Source of the DNA: Octadecabacter temperatus
Lineage (GTDB): Bacteria; Pseudomonadota; Alphaproteobacteria; Rhodobacterales; Rhodobacteraceae
Assembly: GCF_001187845.1 (NCBI RefSeq)
Contig: NZ_CP012160.1
Coordinates: 1,674,001-1,738,000 of the forward strand
DNA length: 64,000 nucleotides
Reading direction: 5' to 3'
Part shown: piece after piece, positions 40,296 through 49,458 of the stretch
Numbering within the stretch: the stretch's first letter is position 1
Layout: the number at the start of each line of letters is the position of its first letter
Notes under the pieces: model-generated
Told to the model about the DNA's origin: nothing
Seen by the model: the letters and a program-made list of their open reading frames with translations, nothing else
The model's database searches: none
Position numbers and translations under genes: made by a program

Positions 40296-40323
40296 GTTTA
40301 GCGCCCCTTTTCACGACGTGCAA
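40296..40323 (-). promoter_or_regulatory. Candidate promoter of tRNA-Val
   Basis: Minus-strand TTGCAC (40323..40318), a 16-base spacer and CTAAAC (40301..40296), just upstream of the tRNA. The -10 match is weak. Confidence 0.35.
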
Positions 40324-40335
40324 GCCCCCGATTGC

Positions 40336-40896
40336 CTATGTGAGCATCTTTTGTGTGCCGCCCTTCAAATGATACACACAACCCTGCCCGCCGTGGATGC
40401 TTGGGTTGGCCAAAGCGTCCTTTCCAACAACGATGGAACGGATCACGCGGCTGGTAATTCCATGGGTTATCAGAACTGTAGGGCGTTTCATTTCAGACAA
40501 GAACGAAAGGCATCGCGCCTCAACCGCTGCCAGCCCCTCACCGTTCGGGGCCATCTCATATTGCGCCATATAGGGATCATCCCCCGTGCCTTGTGGCAGC
40601 TCGGCGCGCAGGCGCCCTGCCCAATCACCGACGCCAATCTCACGCAGGCGAGTGTCGGTATGCACGGCCTCGGCCAAGGGGCCACAAGCAATGCCAGCAG
40701 TTTGCACCGCACGACCCGATGGGCTGGACCAAAATTCAAAACCCGTTAAGTCTAGGTCGCGCAGGATCTCGCCCTGCCGCGCGGCATCCATCTCACCTTT
40801 GGGCGTAAGGGGTGAATTTAGCCAACCTTGCATGCGGTCTTCTGCATTCCACTCGGTCTGGCCGTGGCGCAGGATATAAAGTTCTGGATATGTCAT
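40336..40896 (-). CDS. Histidine phosphatase family protein
   Basis: A 186-residue member of the phosphoglycerate mutase-like superfamily. The catalytic phospho-histidine is in YILRHGQTEWN (about residues 7-17), and the second histidine is in LITHGITSRV. The gene could encode a cobalamin-pathway phosphatase, a broad phosphatase or a cofactor-dependent mutase; the short length favours a phosphatase. ATG 40896 gives the conserved N-terminus. It is upstream of and cotranscribable with tRNA-Val, although the latter appears to have its own promoter. Confidence 0.85.
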   Translation of the reverse strand: MTYPELYILRHGQTEWNAEDRMQGWLNSPLTPKGEMDAARQGEILRDLDLTGFEFWSSPSGRAVQTAGIACGPLAEAVHTDTRLREIGVGDWAGRLRAELPQGTGDDPYMAQYEMAPNGEGLAAVEARCLSFLSEMKRPTVLITHGITSRVIRSIVVGKDALANPSIHGGQGCVYHLKGGTQKMLT

Positions 40897-40998
40897 ATGG
40901 CGTGGGTAGCGCGGGCGCGAACAAACCAAAACCCCGATTGCACAGAATCATTGATTTGAAATTCAAATAGCCCGATAGAGAGCCTGCATCTCTCGCCC

Positions 40999-41187
40999 GC
41001 GGGAGAGTCTGGGTTCGACCCAGCGCCGAAGGAGCAACGACCCGGAAACTCTCAGGCACACGGACCGCGGAGCGTATCGCAATCTGGAGAGTGGCGTTAA
41101 GGCGCGCCCACCGAAGGAGCCGTCACAGATCATCGTGGCGAAACTCTCAGGTCCCCTGACAGATGGGTTCACCGCCGATACGTCGGC
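40999..41187 (+). ncRNA. Tandem glycine riboswitch
   Basis: Two consecutive glycine aptamers are recognisable by their conserved cores. The first runs from about 40999 to 41069 (GGGAGAGTC, GCGCCGAAGGAGCAA, AAACTCTCAGGCAC). The second runs from about 41083 to 41166 (CTGGAGAGTG, CCACCGAAGGAGCCG, AAACTCTCAGGTCCCC). A short hairpin GCCGA-TACG-TCGGC (41174..41187) follows and may be the expression platform. The element lies directly ahead of a DadA-family dehydrogenase gene on the plus strand, so cellular glycine probably switches that gene. Glycine riboswitches usually activate glycine-catabolic genes. Confidence 0.92.
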
Positions 41188-41220
41188 ATGTTTGAACGCT
41201 GTCTAAAGGGAAATAACCCC

Positions 41221-42456
41221 ATGAAAACAATCGCCGTTATCGGTGCCGGCATCACCGGAATAACCACCGCCTACGCCTTGATGAACCGTGGCTTTGACGT
41301 CACCGTGTTTGATCGCAATCGCTATGCTGCGATGGAAACGTCCTTTGCCAATGGCGGGCAACTGTCCGCATCAAACGCCGAAGTCTGGACCCAATGGTCC
41401 ACGATTTTCAAAGGCCTCAAATGGATGACACAACGCGGCGCGCCGTTGCTTGTGAACCCGAAACCAAGCTGGCACAAATATTCTTGGATGGCGGAATTCA
41501 TGTCCAACATCCCCAACTACCGCAAAAACACCGTTGAAACTGTGCGCCTCGCCATTGCCGCCCGTGAACATCTAATGTCACACGCGGCCAAGGAAGGCTT
41601 TGATTTTTCACTGGAAAAACGCGGCATCCTACACGTCTATGATTGCAAACCGGACTTCGACGGTGCTGCAAAAGTGAATGACATGCTCAAAGAAGGTGGT
41701 CTCGAACGCCACGCCGTCACCGCGGATGAAATGCGAGAACTCGAGCCTGCGTTGAAGGGCGAAATCTATGGCGGCTACTACACCGAAAGCGATTTTACCG
41801 GTGACATTCACAGCTATGCCAAGGGGCTTGGCGAGGCCTGTAAGAAACATGGCACAACGTTCAAATACGGCTGTTACGTCGAAACCCTAACAGCGCGTGA
41901 GCGCGGCGGCGTCGATGTCGGCTGGACCGAAGCCTCAGGTAACCAATCCGGTCACTTTGATGGAATCGTCATTTGCGCCGGCGTGCGTAGCCGTGCGTTC
42001 GCGTCGATGGTTGGGGACCGCGTAAACGTCTACCCTGTCAAAGGATATTCTATCACAGTCGCGCTGGACGATGAACAAAGCCAAGCAGCCGCGCCGTGGG
42101 TGTCTCTGCTGGATGACAAAGCAAAGATCGTGACCTCACGCCTTGGAGACAATCGTTTCCGCGTCGCTGGCACGGCCGAATTCAACGGTGAAAACCGCGA
42201 CATCCGTGATGACCGCATTCAGCCGCTGGTGAAGTGGGTTGAGAATCTATTTCCAGACGTCAGCACGGAACATGCCATCCCCTGGGCTGGTCTGCGTCCG
42301 ATGATGCCGAACATGATGCCGCGTGTCGGTCCGGGCAAATCTTCGGGCGTGTTTTACAACACAGGACACGGCCATCTGGGTTGGACGCTGTCCGCCGCCA
42401 CCGCCGAGATCGTGGCCGACAGCGTGCTGGATGCATCGCGTTCAAACGCAGCCTAA
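41221..42456 (+). CDS. dadA: D-amino acid dehydrogenase (DadA family)
   Basis: FAD-dependent oxidoreductase of the DAO superfamily, 411 residues, predicted to deaminate D-amino acids (or glycine) and pass electrons to the respiratory chain. The dinucleotide-binding motif VIGAGITGITTAYAL is at the N-terminus, and the C-terminal flavin segment reads NTGHGHLGWTLSAATAEI. ATG 41221 is chosen over 41188 because the family starts with MKTIAVIGAG and AAAGGG lies about 11 bases upstream. The glycine riboswitch in its leader indicates that glycine is a substrate or a closely linked metabolite. Confidence 0.9.
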   Translation: MKTIAVIGAGITGITTAYALMNRGFDVTVFDRNRYAAMETSFANGGQLSASNAEVWTQWSTIFKGLKWMTQRGAPLLVNPKPSWHKYSWMAEFMSNIPNYRKNTVETVRLAIAAREHLMSHAAKEGFDFSLEKRGILHVYDCKPDFDGAAKVNDMLKEGGLERHAVTADEMRELEPALKGEIYGGYYTESDFTGDIHSYAKGLGEACKKHGTTFKYGCYVETLTARERGGVDVGWTEASGNQSGHFDGIVICAGVRSRAFASMVGDRVNVYPVKGYSITVALDDEQSQAAAPWVSLLDDKAKIVTSRLGDNRFRVAGTAEFNGENRDIRDDRIQPLVKWVENLFPDVSTEHAIPWAGLRPMMPNMMPRVGPGKSSGVFYNTGHGHLGWTLSAATAEIVADSVLDASRSNAA

Positions 42457-42459
42457 GGC

Positions 42460-42494
42460 AAAACGGCACGTGAAGGGGTTTCCATCACGTGCCG
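42460..42494 (-). terminator. Terminator of the HU gene
   Basis: Perfect ten-base arms CGGCACGTGA and TCACGTGCCG around an 11-base loop, followed by TTTT on the minus strand. It also sits eight bases after the dadA stop and may act on both sides. Confidence 0.7.
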
Positions 42495-42521
42495 CATAGA
42501 ATTTACAGGTCGTTGATTTGA

Positions 42522-42977
42522 CTAGATAACTTCATCGCCCACAACGGTTTTCGCAGGGCCACCTGGGTTGTTCGGGTGACGCAGTTTCACCGTCACAATC
42601 GTCGCGTTTGCCGCCTCTTTCGTACGCTTTACCATCAGTTTACCAAGCGGTGGAACCGTCAGATCTTCGCCTTTCGTCAATGCACGGCCCAACACCGCGA
42701 GCATGGCTTCAACGACAGGTTTAACGTCTTTTTTCTTCATGCCCGTTTCGGCCATCACACGATCAATAAGCTCAGGCTTTTTGATCGGCGCGCCGGCAAC
42801 AACCGGCTTTACAGTCTCAACGATGGTGGCTTTCGGAATTACGGCTGCTTTCGCTGGCGTGGCCACGGCTTTCGCTGTCGCGACTGGCTTCGTTGCTACT
42901 TTTGGCGCTGACTTCGCAGCGGTTTTCGTGGCCTTCTTTGGCGTATTTGTCGCTGTTTTTGTACTGCTAGTGGCCAT
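42522..42977 (-). CDS. HU-family protein with histone H1-like N-terminus
   Basis: A 151-residue nucleoid protein. Residues 1 to about 62 are Ala/Lys/Thr-rich low-complexity sequence (TKTATNTPKKATKTAAK and similar), like eukaryotic H1 tails. Residues about 63-151 form an HU domain (KKPELIDRVMAETGMKKKDV). The DNA-clasping arm lacks the usual RNPxTGE motif; the equivalent part reads KEAANATIVTVKLRHPNNPG, so DNA binding may differ. The second of two adjacent ATG codons (42977) is best placed after GGAG. An HU gene beside lon is common in proteobacteria; here two tiny genes lie between them. Confidence 0.85.
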   Translation of the reverse strand: MATSSTKTATNTPKKATKTAAKSAPKVATKPVATAKAVATPAKAAVIPKATIVETVKPVVAGAPIKKPELIDRVMAETGMKKKDVKPVVEAMLAVLGRALTKGEDLTVPPLGKLMVKRTKEAANATIVTVKLRHPNNPGGPAKTVVGDEVI

Positions 42978-43167
42978 CATTCTCTCCGATCGGTCGCACA
43001 AGATTGTGCCTGTTACAGAAACAATAGCGATACTTTAAGGCTTTTCCCATTGGCATAATGAAGAAAATTGCGAGTTGTGACGCGAAACCTGTGGACAAGT
43101 TGCACCTTGGGGTTGCCACTCCGCCCACAGTCTGAATTCTTGCCTGCGTTAACTAGGGGGGAATATT

Positions 43168-43359
43168 ATGACAAGAAACACACTCGTCGCCGCTGCGCTT
43201 GCGACCACATTCGCATTGCCTGCTTTTGCTGGCGGCATTTCTGATCCGATCATGGATCCCGAAATCATCATCCAACACGTTGAAACACCGTCAAGCGGCT
43301 CTGCCATGTTGCCTGTCATCATCTTCGCGCTGCTCGTAGCTGCCGCAACTGCTGGGTAA
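43168..43359 (+). CDS. Tiny exported membrane protein, paralogue 1
   Basis: A 63-residue protein of unknown function. It has a signal peptide (MTRNTLVAAALATTFALPAF, ending FAG), a short mature linker GGISDPIMDPEIII, and a C-terminal hydrophobic helix (AMLPVIIFALLVAAATAG). AGGGGGGAATATT precedes the ATG. The gene at 43515 encodes a paralogue with the same layout. It is followed by its own terminator, so it is an independent transcription unit. Confidence 0.7.
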   Translation: MTRNTLVAAALATTFALPAFAGGISDPIMDPEIIIQHVETPSSGSAMLPVIIFALLVAAATAG

Positions 43360-43386
43360 AACCGACGACACCATCTAACGGTAAAG

Positions 43387-43416
43387 GGCGTTGAGAGTGA
43401 TCTCAGCGCCTTTTTT
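43387..43416 (+). terminator. Terminator of paralogue 1
   Basis: Ten-base arms GGCGTTGAGA and TCTCAGCGCC (one G-T pair) with a four-base loop and six T, 27 bases after the stop. Confidence 0.85.
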
Positions 43417-43514
43417 CCATGCGGCCGAAATGAGTTTTCGTTCGCCCGCATCTCACTAAGACTTGATCGAATCGACAAAACACTTCACGCTTTGCGAATT
43501 AAAGGAGAATATTA

Positions 43515-43754
43515 ATGAAACTTATTACAACAACGTCCGCAGCGGCACTTATTGCTGTTTCCTCAGTCGCCAGTGCTGGCGGATTAGCTGACCCGGTCAT
43601 GACAATGCAGCCTGAAATCATCGTGGCAGATACTGCCGGATCTTCGTCATCCGCAGGCCTTATCATACCACTGATCCTGATCGCATTGATCGCAGCGGCG
43701 TTGAGCAAAGGTGGCGGTTCGGCCGCGCAAGTTTCGGAACTTTCATCACTTTAA
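43515..43754 (+). CDS. Tiny exported membrane protein, paralogue 2
   Basis: A 79-residue relative of the gene at 43168. It shares the signal peptide, the mature start GGLADPVMTMQPEIIV, a serine-rich spacer (AGSSSSAGL) and one C-terminal helix (IIPLILIALIAAALSKG), then adds a short polar tail. AAAGGAGAATATTA precedes the ATG; the same AATATT follows the ribosome-binding site of the first paralogue. Such proteins recur in Rhodobacterales without assigned function. A strong terminator follows. Confidence 0.7.
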   Translation: MKLITTTSAAALIAVSSVASAGGLADPVMTMQPEIIVADTAGSSSSAGLIIPLILIALIAAALSKGGGSAAQVSELSSL

Positions 43755-43789
43755 GAGTTTTTGCCCGCGCATGTTCTTGGGTAAATGAA

Positions 43790-43823
43790 AGGCGCCGCTG
43801 TGAATCCAGCGGCGCCCTTTTTT
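43790..43823 (+). terminator. Terminator of paralogue 2
   Basis: Perfect ten-base arms GGCGCCGCTG and CAGCGGCGCC, a six-base loop, then CTTTTTT, 36 bases after the stop. Confidence 0.88.
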
Positions 43824-43841
43824 CATGCCATTCGAGAAAAT

Positions 43842-46253
43842 TTAATGCGCGACAGCGCCCGTCCCTGCTTCACGGGCACGCAGCGCGGCGGCCGCGGCAG
43901 CCGCATCTTCTGCCTCTTGGTCCCATTCAACCGCTTCAGGTTCAGACACCAACGCATGCTTCAACACTTCGGACGCGTGGGTCACTGGAATAATCTCCAG
44001 CCCCTCTTTCACGTTGTCCGGAATATCCGCGAGGTCTTTGACGTTTTCCTCAGGGATCAGCACGGTTTTAATTCCACCACGCAGCGCCGCCAGAAGTTTT
44101 TCCTTCAAACCACCAATCGGCATCGCATTCCCGCGCAAGGACACCTCGCCAGTCATGGCAATATCTTTGCGCACTGGGATCTTGGTCAACACGGACACAA
44201 TTGACGTCACCATCGCCAAACCAGCGCTTGGCCCATCTTTTGGCGTCGCGCCATCTGGCACGTGCACGTGAATGTCGAGCTTATCAAACTCCGGCGGTTT
44301 CACCCCGATCTGTGGGGAAATAGACCGCACGTAGCTGGATGCCGCATCGATGGATTCTTTCATCACATCGCCCAGCTTACCCGTTGTTTTCATACGGCCT
44401 TTACCTGGAAGACGCAGCGCTTCGATGTTCAAAAGCTCCCCACCGACAGAAGTATAAGCCAAGCCCGTGACAACGCCGATCTGGTCACTTTCTTCAGCCA
44501 AACCGAAACGATGCTTCTTCACGCCCAAGAAATCTTCGATGTTGTCTTCAGTAACGACAACGCTTTCGACTTCTTTCTTGACGATCTTGGTCACAGCTTT
44601 ACGGGCCACTTTCGCGATCTCACGCTCTAAGTTCCGCACACCAGCTTCGCGAGTGTAATAGCGGATCATGGACGTCAGCGCGGAATCCTCAAGCGTGAAT
44701 TCCTTGGACTTAAGGCCATGGTTTTTCATCACTTTCTCAAGCAAATGCTGCTTCGCGATCTCGCGCTTTTCGTCTTCGGTGTAGCCGGACAGCGGGATGA
44801 TCTCCATCCGGTCCAGCAATGGGCCTGGCATGTTGTATGAGTTGGACGTGGTCAGGAACATCACGTTGGACAGGTCATATTCGACCTCCAAGTAGTGATC
44901 GACGAACGAGCCGTTCTGTTCCGGATCAAGCACCTCAAGCATAGCGGATGCAGGGTCTCCACGGAAGTCCTGCCCCATCTTGTCGATCTCATCGAGCAAG
45001 ATAAGCGGGTTCGTGGTTTTCGCCTTTTTCAGCGCCTGAATGATCTTACCGGGCATGGACCCGATGTAGGTCCGACGGTGGCCACGGATTTCAGATTCAT
45101 CACGCACACCACCAAGGGAGATGCGAATAAATTCACGCCCAGTGGCTTTCGCAACGGACTTCCCGAGCGAGGTTTTACCCACACCAGGAGGGCCGACGAG
45201 ACACATGATTGGCCCTTTCAACTTTTGGCTACGTTGCTGCACCGCAAGATACTCAACGATGCGTTCTTTAACCTTATCAAGGCCATAGTGATCGCCATCA
45301 AGAATGGCCTCAGCCTTACCCAAGTCTTTCTTAACGCGAGATTTCTTGTTCCACGGGATGGACAGCATCCAATCCAGATAGTTGCGCACAACTGTGGCTT
45401 CCGCAGACATCGGCGACATGTTCTTAAGCTTCTTCAGCTCACCGTCGACCTTTTCCTGCGCTTCTTTGGACAGCTTGGTGTTGGCAATCTTGCCTTCAAG
45501 CTCGGCCATTTCGCCTTCGCCCTCTTCACCATCGCCAAGTTCCTTCTGAATGGCCTTCATTTGCTCATTCAAATAGTACTCACGCTGGGTGCGTTCCATC
45601 TGGGTCTTTACGCGGGTCTTGATCTTCTTTTCGACCTGCAGCACGGACAATTCGCCCTGCATAAAGCCGTAAACCTTCTCAAGGCGCTCGGATACGGACA
45701 GTGTTTCCAGCAGCTCTTGGCGTTGCTCAACCTCAATCCCAAGGTGGCCAGCAACAAGGTCAGCCAGTTTTGCAGGCTCGGACGCCTCGGACACCGCGCC
45801 AAGCGCTTCTTCAGGGATGTTCTTTTTGACTTTGGCGTAACGCTCAAACTCCTTGGCCACGGAACGGGTTAGCGCCTCAATCGTGGTCATATCGCCCGGC
45901 ATTTCGGTCAGATATTCTGCCGTCGCCTCAAAATGTTTGTCGTTTTCAACGAATTCGGAAATGCGCACACGTGCGATGCCTTCAACAAGCACCTTCACAG
46001 TGCCATCCGGCAGCTTCAACAGTTGCAGCACATTGGCCAGAACGCCAGCCCTGTAGATTCCGTCTTGGTCGGGATCATCCACGCCCGGGTCGATCTGGCT
46101 GGACAATAGGATCTGCTTGTCATCTGCCATCACCTCTTCAAGGGCTGAAACAGATTTTTCACGTCCAACGAAAAGCGGAACGACCATATGTGGAAACACA
46201 ACAATGTCGCGCAGCGGGAGGACGGGGTAGGATGAACTCAATGGTTCTTGCAT
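43842..46253 (-). CDS. lon: ATP-dependent protease Lon
   Basis: Cytoplasmic AAA+ serine protease of 803 residues, degrading misfolded and regulatory proteins. It has an N-terminal substrate domain (about 10-200), a coiled-coil middle, the Walker A motif GPPGVGKTS (lysine near 359), Walker B LILLDEIDKM, and the protease domain with the S676 nucleophile (DGPSAGLAM) and a lysine near 719 (GGLKEKLLAA). ATG 46253 is chosen because AAAGGA lies upstream; the frame is open seven codons further. A sigma-32-like promoter lies about 80 bases upstream. Confidence 0.96.
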   Translation of the reverse strand: MQEPLSSSYPVLPLRDIVVFPHMVVPLFVGREKSVSALEEVMADDKQILLSSQIDPGVDDPDQDGIYRAGVLANVLQLLKLPDGTVKVLVEGIARVRISEFVENDKHFEATAEYLTEMPGDMTTIEALTRSVAKEFERYAKVKKNIPEEALGAVSEASEPAKLADLVAGHLGIEVEQRQELLETLSVSERLEKVYGFMQGELSVLQVEKKIKTRVKTQMERTQREYYLNEQMKAIQKELGDGEEGEGEMAELEGKIANTKLSKEAQEKVDGELKKLKNMSPMSAEATVVRNYLDWMLSIPWNKKSRVKKDLGKAEAILDGDHYGLDKVKERIVEYLAVQQRSQKLKGPIMCLVGPPGVGKTSLGKSVAKATGREFIRISLGGVRDESEIRGHRRTYIGSMPGKIIQALKKAKTTNPLILLDEIDKMGQDFRGDPASAMLEVLDPEQNGSFVDHYLEVEYDLSNVMFLTTSNSYNMPGPLLDRMEIIPLSGYTEDEKREIAKQHLLEKVMKNHGLKSKEFTLEDSALTSMIRYYTREAGVRNLEREIAKVARKAVTKIVKKEVESVVVTEDNIEDFLGVKKHRFGLAEESDQIGVVTGLAYTSVGGELLNIEALRLPGKGRMKTTGKLGDVMKESIDAASSYVRSISPQIGVKPPEFDKLDIHVHVPDGATPKDGPSAGLAMVTSIVSVLTKIPVRKDIAMTGEVSLRGNAMPIGGLKEKLLAALRGGIKTVLIPEENVKDLADIPDNVKEGLEIIPVTHASEVLKHALVSEPEAVEWDQEAEDAAAAAAALRAREAGTGAVAH

Positions 46254-46328
46254 GCTCTTTTCCTTTGTTGGCAAGATCAGCGGTCCCTATTCATAGGCAA
46301 CGCACCAATCTCCGGACTTGGTCTATAG

Positions 46329-46355
46329 ATGTGGGGGTCTTTTGCCCGCTTTCAA
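46329..46355 (-). promoter_or_regulatory. Candidate heat-shock (RpoH) promoter of lon
   Basis: On the minus strand TTGAAA (46355..46350), 12 bases, then CCCCCACAT (46337..46329). This matches the sigma-32 pattern TTGAAA-N13-CCCCAT with one extra A. Lon is a classical heat-shock gene. Confidence 0.5.
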
Positions 46356-46498
46356 CCAGTCCGTTTCAGGTTCGCCCACATTGCCTGTGCCGCGTGGTCG
46401 CTGCAAGGCAGCAATTTGTCAAAACTGGGGATAAACCGAAAAAACGTACGTTAAAACACAAATAGGGGCGCAAAATGACACCAAAAGACGTGTTTTCG

Positions 46499-47638
<1,140 letters not shown>

Positions 47639-47804
47639 TTATCTTCATGCGCTTCTAGGCCTTTGATGGGGTGAATGAAAAGAGACGACCTGTTCTGCTG
47701 GCGTAAACACCTTGAAGAAATAGCGAAAACGCCGCGCCCCCACATCTTTACGCCCGCCACCCTAATCCCTATATGTTCTGTCAGGAATTACAGGACGCCA
47801 AATC

Positions 47805-48167
47805 ATGAACGACGCGACACCCCCACTAGAAGGCACACCGCTTATCAAGCCTTCCACCACCGAACACGCGCTCTACGAGAACATCGTTGAGGCTTGCCGC
47901 ACGGTTTATGACCCTGAAATTCCAGTAAATATTCTGGACCTTGGGCTGATCTACACGATCGACATCAACGACGAGAACGAAGTCAAAGTTCTGATGTCCC
48001 TCACCGCACCGGGCTGCCCTGTTGCAGGTGAAATGCCGGGCTGGGTCGCTGAAGCGATTGAACCGCTGGCTGGCGTGAAAACCGTTGACGTTGAACTCGT
48101 CTGGGAGCCCCAATGGGGCATGGAAATGATGTCTGATGAGGCCCGTCTAGAGCTCGGGTTCATGTAA
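47805..48167 (+). CDS. sufT: SufT/MIP18-family Fe-S maturation factor (DUF59)
   Basis: A 120-residue single-domain DUF59 protein that helps mature Fe-S proteins. The family signature runs IVEACRTVYDPEIPVNILD, then LTAPGCPVAGEMPGWV with the conserved cysteine, and VELVWEPQWGMEMMSDEAR. An N-terminal 25-residue extension is poorly conserved. AGGA lies nine bases before the ATG. The sufA-like gene follows 27 bases later, which supports a role in cluster assembly. Confidence 0.85.
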   Translation: MNDATPPLEGTPLIKPSTTEHALYENIVEACRTVYDPEIPVNILDLGLIYTIDINDENEVKVLMSLTAPGCPVAGEMPGWVAEAIEPLAGVKTVDVELVWEPQWGMEMMSDEARLELGFM

Positions 48168-48194
48168 TCTTAATCCTCTAAGGAGGTTCGCTAA

Positions 48195-48554
48195 ATGTTT
48201 GGAATCCCTGGAAAACAAGCTGTATCCATCACCGATGCCGCAGCGATACAAATCGCCAAGCTTATGGCGAAAGATGAACACGCAGGCCTACGCATTGGCG
48301 TCAAAAAGGGCGGCTGTGCGGGCATGGAATACACCATGGAATACGTGGCCGAAGTCGATCCCCTTGATGAGGTTGTCGAACAGGATGGCGCGCGTGTGAT
48401 GATCGCGCCAATGGCGCAGATGTTCCTGTTTGGCACGGAAATCGACTACGAGGTGTCCCTGCTTGAAGCCGGTTTCAAATTCCGCAATCCGAACGTCACT
48501 GAGGCCTGCGGGTGTGGCGAGTCCATCAAATTCGACGAAAACCTCAACACATGA
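48195..48554 (+). CDS. sufA: Iron-sulfur carrier of the HesB/IscA/SufA family
   Basis: A-type Fe-S carrier of 119 residues. The three conserved cysteines are in KKGGCAGMEY (about residue 41) and the C-terminal pair CGCGES (about 106 and 108). A perfect AAGGAGG lies eight bases before ATG 48195. It overlaps the TfoX-like gene by four bases (ATGA). It could equally be called iscA or erpA; adjacency to sufT favours sufA. Confidence 0.88.
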   Translation: MFGIPGKQAVSITDAAAIQIAKLMAKDEHAGLRIGVKKGGCAGMEYTMEYVAEVDPLDEVVEQDGARVMIAPMAQMFLFGTEIDYEVSLLEAGFKFRNPNVTEACGCGESIKFDENLNT

Positions 48555-48877
48555 GCGTAACGCCGGAAGATATTGAATTCGCAACGGATTTGTTTTCCGG
48601 CCTCGGCCCACTAACGACCCGCAAGATGATGGGCGGTCTGTGTCTTTATCTTGATGGCACGATCTTCGCGATCGTACATTCAGACTACGGAACCATGATT
48701 AAAGGTGCGGGTTCCTTTAAAGACGAACTTGACGCGATGGGCCTGACCCGTTGGACCTACCAGCGCGAGAACGCCCCTAAACCAACGGCCATGCCTTATT
48801 GGAAGTTGCCAGATTCAGCGCTGGATGATCCAGAGGAAGCTTGCGATCTAGCGCGCCGCGCCCTCGCCCACCTTTAG
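48551..48877 (+). CDS. TfoX/Sxy N-terminal domain protein
   Basis: A 108-residue protein consisting of the TfoX N-terminal domain only (LFSGLGPLTTRKMMGGLCLYLDGTIFAIV is the hallmark region, about residues 15-43). In gammaproteobacteria TfoX/Sxy activates competence genes together with CRP, but the short single-domain forms in alphaproteobacteria have no proven role. Its ATG is embedded in the sufA stop codon. Its stop overlaps that of the convergent gene. Confidence 0.8.
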   Translation: MSVTPEDIEFATDLFSGLGPLTTRKMMGGLCLYLDGTIFAIVHSDYGTMIKGAGSFKDELDAMGLTRWTYQRENAPKPTAMPYWKLPDSALDDPEEACDLARRALAHL

Positions 48878-49458
48878 GCCAGCGCAGCCACCGCATCTGC
48901 CGCCGCTTTTGGTGTCGTAAACACCTCAACACCCTGCTCTGCGAACAATGGCGCTGCGACGGCCATAGATGCCTGCGCCAGCAACACCCGCGAAGCCTGC
49001 CCACTAACGGCGTCCACGATGGCTTGAGCAAACCCAGCCATATCGCCTGCTTCAAAAAATGGCCAAGCCGCATCACACAGCACCAGTTTTCCTGACGCGC
49101 GCCCTGCGGAAACCTCATCAAATAAGGCCATTGTCGCGTCACGCGTACTCTCTAAACAGATCGCAACGACCACTTCTCCGCCTTCGGACACCGCAGCTTC
49201 CATTGCCGGACGGTCGATGCGCACAACATTGGATAGCGCAACTTCATCCACCAATGGGCCAAGCGTTGAACAGGTGCACAGAACTGGGCCTTGCGACGCT
49301 AAATCGCCCAACAACATCTTCACCTCATCGGCGACGGCATCCACCCCGTCAGCGCGCGCGCGATCAAGGAAATCAACACGCACGACATGGCTCGCATCCG
49401 GCAATAGCGCCCCAAACGTTGCCACATGAACGTCGGCTGTATGAAGACACGTGATCAT
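48874..49458 (-). CDS. Asp/Glu racemase-like protein, uncertain
   Basis: A 194-residue protein I cannot place firmly. The alternation of short strands and helices and the cysteine at C63 in CTCSTLGPL resemble the first catalytic motif of the Asp/Glu/hydantoin racemase superfamily. C128 in LVLCDAAWPF could be the second, but the spacing is unusual. Other cysteines are C61 and C101. It is translationally coupled (ATGA overlap) to the upstream 2OG-Fe(II) oxygenase, so the two probably act in one pathway. No substrate can be proposed with confidence. Confidence 0.45.
   Translation of the reverse strand: MITCLHTADVHVATFGALLPDASHVVRVDFLDRARADGVDAVADEVKMLLGDLASQGPVLCTCSTLGPLVDEVALSNVVRIDRPAMEAAVSEGGEVVVAICLESTRDATMALFDEVSAGRASGKLVLCDAAWPFFEAGDMAGFAQAIVDAVSGQASRVLLAQASMAVAAPLFAEQGVEVFTTPKAAADAVAALA

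Noticed and set aside
41188..41220. ATG 41188 as the dadA start
   Set aside because: It adds 11 residues before the conserved flavin-binding start and abuts the riboswitch hairpin; ATG 41221 has AAAGGG upstream.
44895..45872. A 325-codon plus-strand open frame
   Set aside because: It is antisense to the Lon ATPase region, including the Walker motifs, and has no start signal.
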